Shown piece after piece: positions 41,259 to 53,810 of a stretch of DNA of 64,000 nt. The first letter of the stretch is position 1; each line of letters begins with the position of its first letter. This stretch comes from Eriocheir sinensis (Eukaryota; Arthropoda; Malacostraca; Decapoda; Varunidae). The notes beneath the pieces were generated by a model. The model did not search any database and was not told the origin of the DNA. It saw nothing but the letters and a program-made list of their open reading frames with translations. Location of the stretch: positions 42,471 through 106,470 of the forward strand of contig NW_026111836.1 of NCBI RefSeq assembly GCF_024679095.1. Reading direction: 5' to 3'. A program made the position numbers and the translations under genes.

Positions 41259-42300
41259 CGGTGCCATACTGCCTGTACGGGTCAGAAATAACAGAGTACA
41301 GGGAAGGTGACCTGGCAAGATTAGAAAAGGTGCAGAACACCATGGGCAGATGGGGACTGGGTGCTCCTAGATGCACAGCAGTAGAGGCCTTAAGGGGAGA
41401 AATGGGATGGAGTACATTTAAGGAGAGAATTATAAAGGGCAAGATGGGATTTATGAAGAAAATCGAAGGACTAAGTGAAGAAAGATGGGTAAAAAAGGTG
41501 ATAACAGAGGACAGAACAACATCCTCATGGAAAAAAGAAATAGCTAGATGGAAGAGGAGAGAAAATCTTGAAAATGAGTGGAACAGAATGAGGGTTAAGG
41601 ACATCAAGAAATGCATTGCCACCAATGGCCTGGAAAAATGGCAAGCAGGAGCAGCAGAAAAGTCGACTTTAAAATGGTACAAGAGAAAACAAAAGCCTGA
41701 AAGAGAAAATTGGTACCGGGGAGACTGGGGGAGTAAGCTGCTGTTCAAGGCAAGGTCTGGAACTCTAGAAGTAAAGGGGAGAAGCAGAGACGAGCAGGAC
41801 CAAAACTGTAGCTTGTGTATAGGGGAAAAGGAAACAATAGAGCACCTGATAGTGGCCTGTGACAGGTATGAAGAGGAGAGGCAAAGGCTATTGGCTTCAG
41901 TAGTGGAAATTATTGGGGAAGAGGAGTGGCATAGCAGATTGGAGGAGGAAGACGGAGGAGGTACCGTGTTAGGACTATATGGCAGTAAGGAGGAAGCAGT
42001 GAAATTAATACCTCACAAAAATTTTCTTGGCATGTGTTTGGAAAAAAAGATCTGAACAGTAAAAGTGGAGTGAAAAGTGTACTAGTGGAAAATAGCAAAG
42101 CACATAGGCAAATAAATCTGGAAAAGAAAAGGACAGAAAAGCTAAGTTTCAGGATGAAGTGCTTAAGAAAGTGATGTATACTGAAAAGAAAAGTGTGTAG
42201 AAGTGAAAAAGAAGAAAAGAGGAACGAAAGAAGGAGGACCTAAGAAGCGATACAAAGTGGCACAGGTCAAAAGAAGAAGAAGAACAACAACAACAACACT
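41259..42300 (+). mobile_element. Non-LTR retrotransposon, C-terminal ORF and 3' UTR
   Basis: The frame is open from about 41,244 to 42,055, with VPYCLYGSEITEYREGDLAR at its start, a long basic/acidic helical stretch, and a terminal zinc-binding motif CSLCIGEKETIEHLIVAC (CX2CX8HX4C) like those at the C-terminus of several LINE ORF2 proteins. It is unusually intact for the window but 5' truncated. An A-rich 3' region with an AACAACAACAAC tail follows. Confidence 0.8.
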
Positions 42301-42326
42301 GTGCACCGCCTTACCTGGAAGGTCCC

Positions 42327-43465
42327 AGACCCTCACTGCCCCTGCTGCTGCTGCTGCTGCTGCAGGACCGTCGAGGAGACTATTGGGCACCTGCTGCTGC
42401 TGCTGCTGCTGCAGGACCGTCGAGGAGACCATTGGGCACCTCCTGCTGCTGCTGCTGCAGGACCGTCGAGGAGACCATTGAGCACCTCCTGCTGCTGCTG
42501 CTGGACCGTCGAGGAGACCATTGAGCACCTCCTGCTGCTGCTGCTGCTGCAGGACCATCAAGGAGACCATTGAGCACCTCCTGCAGCTGCTGCTGCTGCA
42601 GGACCATCGAGGAGACCATTGAGCACCTCCTGCTGCTGCTGCTGCTGCAGGACCATCGAGGAGACCATTGAGCACCTCCTGCTGCTGCTGCTGCTGCAGG
42701 ACCATCGAGGAGACCATTGAGCACCTCCTGCTGCTGCTGCTGCTGCTGCTGGACCGTCGAGGAGACCATTGAGCACCTCCTGCTGCTGCTGCTGCTGCAG
42801 GACCATCGAGGAGACCATTGAGCACCTCCTGCTGCTGCTGCTGCTGCTGGACCGTCGAGGAGACCATTGAGCACCTCCTGCTGCTGCTGCTGCTGCTGCT
42901 GGACCGTCGAGGAGACCATTGGGCACCTCCTGCTGCTGCTGCTGCAGGACACTCGAGGAGACTATTGGGCACCTCCTGCTGCTGCTGCTGCAGGACCGTC
43001 GAGGAGACCATTGAGCACCTGCTGCTGCTGCTGCTGCTGGACCGTCGAGGAGACCATTGAGCACCTCCTGCTGCTGCTGCTGCTGGACCGTCGAGGAGAC
43101 CATTGAGCACCTCCTGCTGCTGCTGCTGCAGGACCGTCGAGGAGACCATTGAGCACCTCCTGCTGCTGCTGCTGCAGGACCGTCGAGGAGACCATTGAGC
43201 ACCTCCTGCTGCTGCTGCTGCAGGACCGTCGAGGAGACCATTGAGCACCTCCTGCTGCTGCTGCTGCTGCTGCAGGACCGTCGAGGAGACCATTGAGCAC
43301 CTCCTGCTGCTGCTGCTGCAGGACCGTCGAGGAGACCATTGAGCACCTCCTGCTGCTGCTGCTGCTGCAGGACCGTCGAGGAGACCATTGAACACCTCCT
43401 GCTGCTGCTGCTGCTGCAGGACCGTCGAGGAGACCATTGAGCACCTCCTGCTGCTGCTGCTGCAC
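42327..43465. repeat. CTG-rich minisatellite
   Basis: About 25 units of (CTG)n followed by 31 constant bases (CAGGACCGTCGAGGAGACCA...GCACCTC). n varies, mostly 4-7. Some units lack CAG or have GACCATCGAGG. Because the unit is 3n+1 bases, the reading frame rotates with each unit. On the minus strand all three frames are free of stops and cycle through poly-Ala, poly-Ser and poly-Gln. Confidence 0.95.
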
Positions 43466-43515
43466 TGCCCCGCCTCCACTCCCAGCCACGACACCAACTC
43501 CCTCCCTCCCAGGAC

Positions 43516-45004
<1,489 letters not shown>

Positions 45005-45497
45005 AGTGTGTCTGCCTACAGTAGTTATAGTGACCAGGGTGTTAGCAGCAGCTGAGCCTGATAGGGAAAGGGAAGTGAAGGAGAGGTAAAAGTGATCTTG
45101 TAAGACAAGGAAGAAAGAAGGCTTGCCTGTGAAGTGATAAAAGGAGAGGAGCCACAGCAAGAAGAGGAAGGAAATACTGATGGCTGACTTTCCACAGCTG
45201 TGGCAGCTGCACCTGGGCCTGGAGCCTGGTTGAGTCTCACAGCTACAGTGAATTACTTACGACTCTGTGAGGTGAGGGGCAAGAGAATGTCACCTAACAC
45301 TAAAATAGCTGGAACATGTATTTATAAACCATTGCTGCAGCAAAAGAATCAATGCCTTTCAGTGGTGTGCTTCACCCAAGAGTACCACTGATGCAAGTGA
45401 TAATTATGACCATGTTCTCACGTTTACTCAATGTAATCCAAAGGCTTGGATTATGTCGCTGTCATGTCATGTCTGGGTAAAGGTTTCATTAATCTCC
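45005..45497. other. Zinc-finger 3' flank, no gene
   Basis: Probably the untranslated 3' end of the third zinc-finger locus. Purine-rich up to 45,130, then ordinary sequence. No gene or known repeat. Confidence 0.45.
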
Positions 45498-45905
45498 TCC
45501 TCATCTCATTCCTCCACTACTCATCTCATTCTTCCACCTCTCATCTCATTCTTTCACTATTCATCTCATTCTCCACTTCTGAGGCTCATCTCATTCTTCC
45601 ACTTCTCATCTCATTTCTCCACTACTCATCACATTCTTTCACTTCTCATCTCATTCTTCCACTACTCATTTAATTCTTCCACTTCTCGTCTCATTCTTCC
45701 ACTTCTCATCTCATTCTTTCACTTCTCATCTCATTCTTCCACTACTCATTTCACTCTTCCACTACTCGTCTCATTCTTCCACTTCTCATCTCATTCTTTC
45801 ACTACTCATCTCATTCTTCCAATACTCATCTCATTCTTCCAATACTCATTCTTCCACTATTCATTTTATTCTTTCACTATTCATTTTATTCTTCCACTAT
45901 TTCTA
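45498..45905. repeat. 20-bp minisatellite, part 1
   Basis: About 20 diverged units of the form TCATCTCATTCTTCCACTAC or CTTC variants. Confidence 0.95.
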
Positions 45906-46469
45906 TTCTGTTTCTTCTTCTATTGAGTTGTCCCGTACTTTGTGTTGGGGATGGGGAGTGACGTCAGCACCCCTTGGTTTCCTCCTCTCTCCACGCACAC
46001 AGCCAGGGGGTCCACATCCACCCGACATTGTCGCTTCTCTGCCCCTCGCTACCATCCCGTCAAGCAAGGGGCCGTTAGAAAAGTGCTCGAGCCCCATCGG
46101 AGCTATAGGAAATGACTACCTAGCTCCTTGAGTTGACCAAGGAGGCGTGTTGACACGGCAACACGGCAAGGGTTAAAAATCATGATACAATCCTAAAGTC
46201 TTAAACAAAACTTTAAATCATTTATTTAAAAAAACTTTTGCAGATTCATATTAGATCAAATACATTTTATTATAATTCCTGGATCATTTATCACTATATT
46301 AATGAGAGAAATGCAGAATTGACGCATAAAATATGCGAAGGGGCTCACGAGGATGTACCTATCTCGACCCCTTGCCAGATTCCAACAATTTCGTCCGTCA
46401 ACACCTTTCCTTCGCTTACGGTGAGGGCCCCTCGAAGATTATGGTATGAGAAATTGGCTGAAGAGCTTC
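45906..46469. other. Insert between the two 20-bp arrays
   Basis: Sequence with no repeat match in the window. It may be the 5' part of the LINE insertion that follows, or an older insertion. No coding frame is supported. Confidence 0.4.
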
Positions 46470-46972
46470 TATAGTCGAGGAGGCTGCCTTCTGGTACGGC
46501 CGTAAGGCTCTTTGTCTCATCAGCTCTCCTCCTCTTACTGATAGTCTTCTGCCTCTTAAATTCCATCGCCATGTTGCCTCTCTTTCTATCTTCTATCGAT
46601 ATTTTCACACTGACTGCTCTTCTGAACTTGCTAACTGCATGCCTCCCCCCCTCCTGCGGTCTCGCCTCACACGACTATCTGATCGAGCTCATCCCTATAC
46701 TGTCCAAACCCCTTATGCAAGAGTTAACCAGCATCTTCACTCTTTCATCCCTCACGCTGGTAAACGCTGGAACAATCTTCCTTCATCTGTATTTCCTCCT
46801 GCCTTCGACTTGAACTCTTTCAAGAGGAGGGTATCTGGACACCTCTCCTCCCAAAATTGATTTCTCTATTTGGCTAACCCTATATACTTTATTCAGGAGC
46901 AGTGAGAAGCGTTTTTTTTTTTTTTTTTTTTTTTTATGCCCTGAATGGTCTCCTCTGCTGTAAAAAAAAAAA
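46470..46972 (+). mobile_element. Jockey-like LINE, 3' end, inserted in the array
   Basis: Plus-strand copy of the element at 16,531-17,460: SRLTRLSDRAHPYTVQTPYA, then ARVNQHLHSFIPHAGKRWNN and VFPPAFDLNSFKRRVSGHL, stop at about 46,860. A 3' UTR with a long T-run (46,913-46,936), TGCCCTGAATGG and a terminal A-run ending at 46,972 follow. The 20-bp repeat resumes directly after the A-tail. Confidence 0.85.
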
Positions 46973-47838
46973 CATTCTTCCACTACTTTTTTTCATTCTT
47001 CCACTGCTCATCTCATTCTTCCACTACTTACCTATTTCATTCATCCACCTATGATCTCATTCTTCCATTACTCATCTCATTTTTCCACTACTCATCTCAT
47101 TCTTCCACATCTCATCTCATTCTTCCACTACTAAACTCATTCTTCCACTTCTCATCTCATTCTTCCACTTCTCATCTCATTCTTCCACTGCTCATCTCAT
47201 TCTTCCACTTCTCATCTCATTCTTCCACTACTCATCTCATTCTTCCACTTCTCATCTCATTCTTCCACTACTCATCTCATTCTTCCACTACTCATCTCAT
47301 TCTTCCACTTCTCATCTCATTCTTCCACTTCTCATCTCATTCTTCCACTTCTCATCTCATTCTTCCACTTCTCATCTCATTCTTCCACTGCTCATCTCAT
47401 TCTTCCACTTCTCATCTCATTCTTTCACTACTCATCTCATTCTTCCACTTCTCATCTCATTCTTCCACTACTCATCTCATTCTTCCACTTCTCATCTCAT
47501 TCTTCCACTACTCATCTCATTCTTCCACTTCTCATCTCATTCTTCCACTTCTCATCTCATTGCTCCACTACTCATCTCATTCTTCCACTTCTCATCTCAT
47601 TCTTCTACTACTCATCTCATTCTTCCACTTCTCATCTCATTCTTCCACTTCTCATCTCATTCTTCCACTTCTCATCTCATTCTTCCACTTCTCATCTCAT
47701 TCTTCTACTACTCATCTCATTCTTCCACTTCTCATCTCATTCTTCCACTTGTCATCTCATTTTTTCACTACTCATCTCATTCTTCCACTACTCATCTCAT
47801 TCTTCCACTATTCATCTCATTCTTCCACTACTCATCAT
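46973..47838. repeat. 20-bp minisatellite, part 2
   Basis: About 43 units, much more uniform than part 1, alternating CACTAC and CACTTC variants of TCTTCCACTTCTCATCTCAT. It ends in a CTTC-rich tract (47,853-47,878). Sixty bases (three units) are a multiple of three, which creates a long artefactual open frame. Confidence 0.97.
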
Positions 47839-47879
47839 TTATTCCTTTTCTTCCTTCCTTCCTTCCTTTCCTTCTTCAG

Positions 47880-48363
47880 CTCCCTCGCCTCCTTCCCTCC
47901 CTGTCCTCCTTCCATAGGATCTGCACGGTCTGAAGATCTATGTAAATCTGCTAATGATGATGATGATAATAATATCACGTTAATATGGCAGGTGGTTTTT
48001 GTTCCCTTGACGTCACTTTGGGTCATTGGGGACGCATATGCCTTGTTGCTAGTCACTAATAATGGCTCAAGGACACACTACTACCCTCCATGTAATATAT
48101 AATAGTAAGCCGAGGCCAAGTCCCTGTGTCCGAGTCCCCTCCTTTGTGAACAATCCTGCTTGTTAATTTTGCCTTCCAGTGAGTTACCTGTGTGCTTGTT
48201 AACTTATATTTGTCACCTGTTGCCTTTCTTTTCACTGGTTAATGGTTACTTTGTTTTCCCTGTCCCTCCCTCATTAGTAATTCCCTATAGTTAAGTTGTA
48301 TTCCTGTCCCTTGCTAATGATATCTTGCAGTTTTAAGTCTTACCTAATTTTGTCTTTGTATCA
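47880..48363. other. No gene seen
   Basis: Contains an ATGATGATGATAATAATA microsatellite at about 47,955. No coding signal or repeat match. Confidence 0.45.
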
Positions 48364-48367
48364 TTAA

Positions 48368-48582
48368 CCCGGTAGCAGCGACGGGCCAAATTTGTGGCTT
48401 TACCGTGTAGCAGTGACTGGCCAAATTTGTGCCGTGATATAAACCCCCTAAAATAGATGATACATAATCTGATCACGAATGCTTTGATATATGTTATTAA
48501 ATGGTTTGTGAGAGGGGTGATTTTTTCTCATTTTTCTTGCTTGGAGGGACCATTAAGAAACATGATCCCTGCTGCTTCCAGG
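48368..48582. mobile_element. piggyBac-type MITE, 215 bp
   Basis: Flanked by TTAA (48,364-48,367 and 48,583-48,586). Starts CCCGGTAGCAGCGACGGGCC and ends GCTGCTTCCAGG. The GGGCCAAATTTGTGG motif is repeated internally. The second copy is at 55,734-55,948 with the same length. Confidence 0.88.
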
Positions 48583-48862
48583 TTAAGTCATACTCAGTGT
48601 TCCATCTTTTGAAACTTTTCAGATTTTTTCTTTAAAGCAGAGAGTGTTTTTGGCATACAGGTCTTGTAGCATATTCCATAGATCTGTTGTCTGTCTGGAA
48701 AGATGGATTTTCTTATAGCTGCTTCCAGGTTAAGTCATACTCAGTGTTCCATCTTTTGAAACTTTTCAGATTTTTTCTTTAAAGCAGAGAGTGTTTTTGG
48801 CATACAGGTCTTGTAGCATATTCCATAGATCTGTTGTCTGTCTGGAAAGATGGATTTTCTAC
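48571..48862. repeat. 147-bp tandem duplication
   Basis: GCTGCTTCCAGGTTAAGTCA starts at 48,571 and again at 48,718. The unit begins with the last 12 bases of the MITE plus its TTAA, so the duplication happened after the MITE inserted. Confidence 0.93.
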
Positions 48863-49029
48863 ATAGTTTGTCTATTTTCAATCTGTTGCTCTGTCTGGAA
48901 AGCTGGATTATCTCACATCATTAGAATGCAATTGATACCTTTTCTTGGCCTTTGGAAAGAGTTGATGTGAGGGGAAGTGTTGAGGATGCCCGCCTACAGT
49001 CCTTGCTGAGCAGTTTCTGTGTCTTTCAG

Positions 49030-49136
49030 AGCGTGTGAAGCAGTTTGCCAACCTGGTCCTGGCCCTCATGATGCTGTTCGCCAGGTACAATCACTGGATG
49101 GTGGGCGACAAGTTTGAGAGACTCGCCCCCTCACTG
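49030..49136 (+). CDS. TMEM35 (NACHO)-like membrane protein, internal exon
   Basis: The exon is bounded by TTTCTGTGTCTTTCAG| and |GTAATT. After two bases of a split codon it reads RVKQFANLVLALMMLFARYN, then HWMVGDKFERLAPSL. Joined to the next exon it gives a hydrophobic helix, a VGD..ER loop and a second hydrophobic segment with LTCRLIA. This matches the C-terminal helices of the TMEM35 family as I recall it (the vertebrate pattern has VGDPLKR and LLTCRLLIA). TMEM35A/NACHO is an ER-resident, multi-pass protein that promotes folding and assembly of nicotinic acetylcholine receptors. TMEM35B is a relative. Codon use is GC-rich, unlike the surroundings, supporting a host exon. Upstream exons are not in the recognisable part of the window. 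Identification is by motif memory only. Confidence 0.65.
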
Positions 49137-49229
49137 GTAATTATGCCCCGTTGTCATTTTTCCTTCTCTCTGTTCAGGGGCAGGACCTAGTGTTTTTTAT
49201 GCCTTTTTTGTTTTATTGCCCTTGAACCC

Positions 49230-49615
49230 TAAAAGATAAAACTTCATAACCTCCCCTAATCTAACTTAATCTCCCCTAACCTAACCTTGCCTAACCTCCC
49301 TTAACCTTACCTTACCTAACCTAACCTAACCTCCCTTAACCTAACCTAACCTCCCCTAACCTTATCTAAGTTCCCCTAACCAAACCTTACCTAACCTCCC
49401 CTAACCTAACCTTAAATAACCTCGTCTAACCTAACCTCCCCAAACTTAACCTTACCTAACCTAACCACCCCTAACTTAACCTTACCTAACCTCCCCTAAC
49501 TTAACCTTAACTGACCTAACCTCCCCTAATTTAACCTTACCTAACCTACCTTAACTTAACCTTACCTTACCTAACCTCCCCTAACTTAACCTAATCTCAC
49601 CTCCCCTATCCTCCC
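49230..49615. repeat. Degenerate CCTAA-rich array filling an intron
   Basis: The intron 49,137-49,631 consists mainly of CCTAACCTAACCTTACCTAA-like units mixed with CTCCCC. CCTAA is the complement of the arthropod telomere repeat TTAGG. The C-rich end (CTCCCCTCCCCCCCAG) supplies the polypyrimidine tract and splice acceptor of the next exon. Confidence 0.85.
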
Positions 49616-49631
49616 CTCCCCTCCCCCCCAG

Positions 49632-49893
49632 GTGTTCTTCATGCTAACCTGCCGGCTCATCGCTGAGTACCAAATCCACCAGAAGGAGAAGATGGACAAG
49701 GCGGTGGCAGTGGCCAAGAAGTCACCCGCGCCGCAGAAGGAAGGGCGGAGGAACAGCCGCCAACTCCATCGCTGTCGGCTCCACGTCTACTCTCGTAGCC
49801 TCCTCCTCATTTGCCTCCGCCTCCTCCTTGTCCTCCTCCCCCTCGCCCTCCTCCTGCTCCTCTCAACATGGACGGTTGAAGAAGGATGTTTAG
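49632..49893 (+). CDS. TMEM35-like, terminal exon
   Basis: Acceptor CCCCCCCAG|GTGTTC. Reads VFFMLTCRLIAEYQIHQKEK, then MDKAVAVAKKSPAPQKEG, in phase with the previous exon. Downstream of about 49,745 the continuing frame turns into an improbable poly-Leu stretch and stays open to 50,240. The frame one base further gives a Ser/Ala-rich tail (GGTAANSIAVGSTSTLVASS...) ending LKKDV at TAG 49,891-49,893. A C-terminal KKxx is the classic retrieval signal of ER membrane proteins and would suit an ER-resident TMEM35/NACHO. A one-base error or indel between 49,700 and 49,747 would reconcile the two. The end given here assumes that reading. Confidence 0.6.
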
Positions 49894-50699
49894 TGTGGAG
49901 GTGTTTGATTTGGGTATGTGGTTCAGTGTTTTTATTTAATTATTTATTTATTTATTTATTATTTTTTTTGTGTGTGTGTGTGTGCGTGTGTATTTGTTAC
50001 CCTGCCCTCCCTCCCTCGCCCCAATATTTGTCTCTCTTGGTGTTTGTAGGCAATAAGATGACCTTTTCCACACACCTTTATTCTTTCCCTCTTTACGACT
50101 TTATTGTAAGTATACGTAACCTTAAACTAACGAAATATAAGTTACTTGAACCCTACTCTCGAGATGTTACTTCGATCTCTGTACGTATAGGCAAGATTAC
50201 ATCTCTTAAAGTAACGCTATATAAGTTACGTCAACCTTAACCTGCGAGATGTTTGTATAAGTAACCTCAATTCACTGGTATGTTTGTATAAGTAACCTCA
50301 TTTCACTGGTATGTTTGTATAAGTAACATCAATTCATTTCATATGTTACTTTGATCTGTATGTAAAGGGAAGATTACATCATTTAAACTAGCAAAATATA
50401 AGTTATGCCAACCTTACCTTTGAGATGTTTGTATAAGTAACTTCAATTCAGTCGTATGTCGTATGTTCATTTGATCTCTGTATGTCAAGGAGAGATTACG
50501 TCATTTAAACTAATGGAATATAACTTGTCAACCTTACCTACGAAGTGCTTGTATAAGTAACTGCAATTTGTATGTCGTGTGTTAATTTGATCTCTGTACG
50601 TTGAGGCAAGATTACGGCAACCCGGCACTCACTGTTATGCTCATTTCTCGTCTTTATGTAGATGTAACATTACGATCCATGTTATACTGAAGTTACTGT
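49894..50699. other. Probable 3' untranslated region and spacer
   Basis: TTTA and TG microsatellites at 49,935-49,995, then AT-rich sequence with recurring GTAAC/AAGTTAC words (for example TATGTTTGTATAAGTAAC at about 50,278 and 50,310) that lead into the next array. No gene. Confidence 0.5.
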
Positions 50700-51480
50700 T
50701 TCATCCCTAACATTACGTATGTCACTTTGGTTACTAAGTCTTGTTAACATTACTAACCATTATATTTAAGTTACTGTGTCATCCCTAACATTACGTATAT
50801 GTCACTTTGGTTACTAAGTCTTGTTAACATTACTAACCATTATATTTAAGTTACTGTGTCATCCCTAACAATACATATATGTCACTTTGGTTACTAAGTC
50901 TTGTTAACATTACTAACCATTATATTTAAGTTACTGTGTCATCCCTAACATTACGTATATGTCACTGGTTACTAAGTCTTGTTAACATTACTAACCATTA
51001 TATTTAAGTTACTGTGTGATCCCTAACATTACATATATGTCACTGGTTACTAAGTCTTGTTAACATTACTAACCATTATATTTAAGTTACTGTGTCATCC
51101 CTAACATTACATATATGTCACTGGTTACTAAGTCTTGTTAACATTACTAACCATTATATTTAAGTTACTGTGTCATCCCTAACATTACGTATATGTCACT
51201 GGTTACTAAGTCTTGTTAACATTACTAACCATTATATTTAAGTTACTGTGTCATCCCTAACATTACGTATATGTCGCTTTGGTTACTAAGTCTTGTTAAC
51301 ATTACGCATTCATTCACTTTGGTTACTAAGTTTTGTTAACATTACGCATTCATATTCACTTTGGTTACTAAGTCTTGTTAACATTACGTATCCATTTCAT
51401 TTGTTACTATGCCATTTGTAACATTACGTATACATGTCACTTTGGTTACTAAGCTTTTTTAGCGTAATATATCCATTTAA
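50700..51480. repeat. 78-80-bp tandem array
   Basis: TTACTAAGTCTTGTTAACAT recurs at 50,731, 50,811, 50,891, 50,969, 51,047, 51,125, 51,203 and 51,283: spacing 80, 80, 78, 78, 78, 78, 80. The units lacking two bases (CACTGG versus CACTTTGG) are contiguous, showing local homogenisation. Degenerate half-units continue to about 51,480. Confidence 0.95.
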
Positions 51481-52072
51481 TTTAAGTTACTATGTCATTT
51501 AACATTATGTATACATATCGGTGTGGGTACCATGTATCTTGTAACATTACGATCCGTGCCACTTAATATACGTATATATTTTGTAACATTCTGATCCATG
51601 CCACTAAAATTAATATGCCATTTGTAACATGATGAATTCTGACACTTAAATTATTGTTAGTTCATCTGCAACATTACGATCCTCATCACACGTAAGTTAC
51701 CATGTCCTCAGTAACATTACGTATCTATGTCACTGCTGAGTTACTGTATCTTTTTTTATACAATCATTCCACAATCTTTCTACAATCCCTGTCATGCTTA
51801 AGTCACTACGCTGTCTGTAACGCTCGGTCCTCGTCACTTACGTCACCATATCTTCCGTAACATTACAATCCCTATCACACTTGGGTTACTGTGTCATCTG
51901 TAGCAATGCGTACTCCTGTCCCTTCGGTTGCTAAATCTTTTGTAATGTTTATTTCTGTCACTATTAACTTGCTCTGCCCTTTGTAACACTGAGACCAGGT
52001 TATGTTAGTCATTTGTTTTGTCACTTCTGTCCATCGAGAGAAGGTTATGGAAGCTACTCAAATGAATGTAAT
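51481..52072. other. No gene seen
   Basis: Diverged remnants of GTAACATTACG words, apparently older parts of the preceding array. Confidence 0.5.
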
Positions 52073-52310
52073 GAATGACTGGCTAACATAACCTTGTGTC
52101 AAACTAAAGAAAAACATTTGTAATGAATGACTGGCTAACATAACCTTGTCTCAAACTAAAGAAAAACATGTGTAATGAATGACTGGCTAACATAACCTTG
52201 TCTCAAACTAAAGAAAAACACATGTAATGAATGACTGGCTAACATAACCTTGTCTCAAACTAAAGAAAAACATGTGTAATGAATGACTGGCTAACATAAC
52301 CTTGTGTTGA
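52073..52310. repeat. 52-bp tandem repeat, five units
   Basis: GAATGACTGGCTAACATAAC starts at 52,073, 52,125, 52,177, 52,229 and 52,281. Confidence 0.96.
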
Positions 52311-52772
52311 TTTAAATGATAAATTTCTAGCCTATTGAAACAAATACTACATCAATCACGTGTTCTCAGGATGCAAACTAATTGTGATCAGTTAGGAATA
52401 GGCTACAACTCATTTTGACAATTTATAAGAGCAGAAATTTTTCATTGATATTGAATTTAACCTTTAATTAGGGCAAAGGGAAAGATATATAGATACATAG
52501 AATATTACTATGTAGCATATAGCAGTTGTAGCTTTTAAACATGCTAATAATTTAACAATCACAGACAAAATAGTAACCTATTACTGCTTCATTAAGAGCC
52601 CATTCAAAAACTTAACAACCCTACCTCATCCTGTTGAACAGTAAACCTATCTCTAACACAAACACTAGAATAATACATTCATTTAGGTTAGTAATACAGT
52701 TCTGTTTTTCAATCTACCTTTTTCAGTGCCTACCCTGCAAGCTTGGGAATGGGGTAACCTGGTTAGTTTAGG
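52311..52772. other. No gene seen
   Basis: AT-rich sequence without coding or repeat signal. Confidence 0.5.
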
Positions 52773-53690
52773 TTTGATTCTTTCAAATATTCAATCAAAC
52801 GGTATGTTAGTTTAGGTTTGATTCTTTCAAATATTCAATCAAATAGTATGTTAGTTTAGGTTTGATTCTTTCAAATATTCATTCAAACAGTATGTTAGTT
52901 TAGGTTTGATTCTTTCAAATATTCAATCAAACAGTATGTTAGTTTAGGTTTGATTCTTTCAAATATTCAATCAAACAGTATGTTAGTTTAGGTTTGATTC
53001 TTTCAAATATTCATTCAAACAGTATGTTAGTTTAGGTTTGATTCTTTCAAATATTCAATCAAACAGTATGTTAGTTTAGGTTTGATTCTTTCAAATATTC
53101 ATTCAAACAGTATGTTAGTTTAGGTTTGATTCTTTCAAATATTCAATCAAACAGTATGTTAGTTTAGGTTTGATTCTTTCAAATATTCATTCAAACAGTA
53201 TGTTAGTTTAGGTTTGATTCTTTCAAATATTCATTCAAACAGTATGTTAGTTTAGGTTTGATTCTTTCAAATATTCAATCAAACAGTATGTTAGTTTAGG
53301 TTTGATTCTTTCAAATATTCAATCAAACAGTATGTTAGTTTAGGTTTGATTCTTTCAAATATTCAATCAAACAGTATGTTAGTTTAGGTTTGATTCTTTC
53401 AAATATTCAATCAAACAGTATGTTAGTTTAGGTTTGATTCTTTCAAATATTCAATCAAACAGTATGTTAGTTTAGGTTTGATTCTTTCAAATATTCAATC
53501 AAACAGTATGTTAGTTTAGGTTTGATTCTTTCAAATATTCAATCAAACAGTATGTTAGTTTAGGTTTGATTCTTTCAAATATTCAATCAAACAGTATGTT
53601 AGTTTAGGTTTGATTCTTTCAAATATTCAATCAAACAGTATGTTAGTTTAGGTTTGATTCTTTCAAATATTCAATCAAACAGTATACTAT
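52773..53690. repeat. 44-bp hairpin-forming satellite
   Basis: About 21 units of GGTTTGATTCTTTCAAATAT-TCAATCAAAC-AGTATGTTAGTTTA. Within each unit GTTTGATT and AATCAAAC are complementary, so every unit can form a stem of eight pairs. Some units have TCATTCAAAC instead of TCAATCAAAC. Confidence 0.96.
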
Positions 53691-53810
53691 GTTAGCTATA
53701 ATTCAATCTGCCCCAAACATATTAATGTGGTACTAAACAACTGTTTGATTGCAGCCTGAAGCAGGAAGACAGAAGCTTAATGAAGAAGACTGGTGAGGGC
53801 CCCCGCCATC

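Noticed and set aside
45453..45926. 157-residue Ser/His-rich frame
   Set aside because: The first, diverged part of the 20-bp satellite; no gene features.
46945..48102. 385-residue frame rich in SHSSTSHLILPLL
   Set aside because: A translation of the 20-bp satellite; three units equal 60 bases, so no frame change occurs.
49632..50240. 202-residue frame as the full C-terminal exon of the TMEM35-like gene
   Set aside because: Past about 49,745 it becomes poly-Leu and microsatellite-encoded Cys/Val, while a neighbouring frame gives a plausible Ser-rich tail and stop. I therefore ended the exon at 49,893, with stated doubt.
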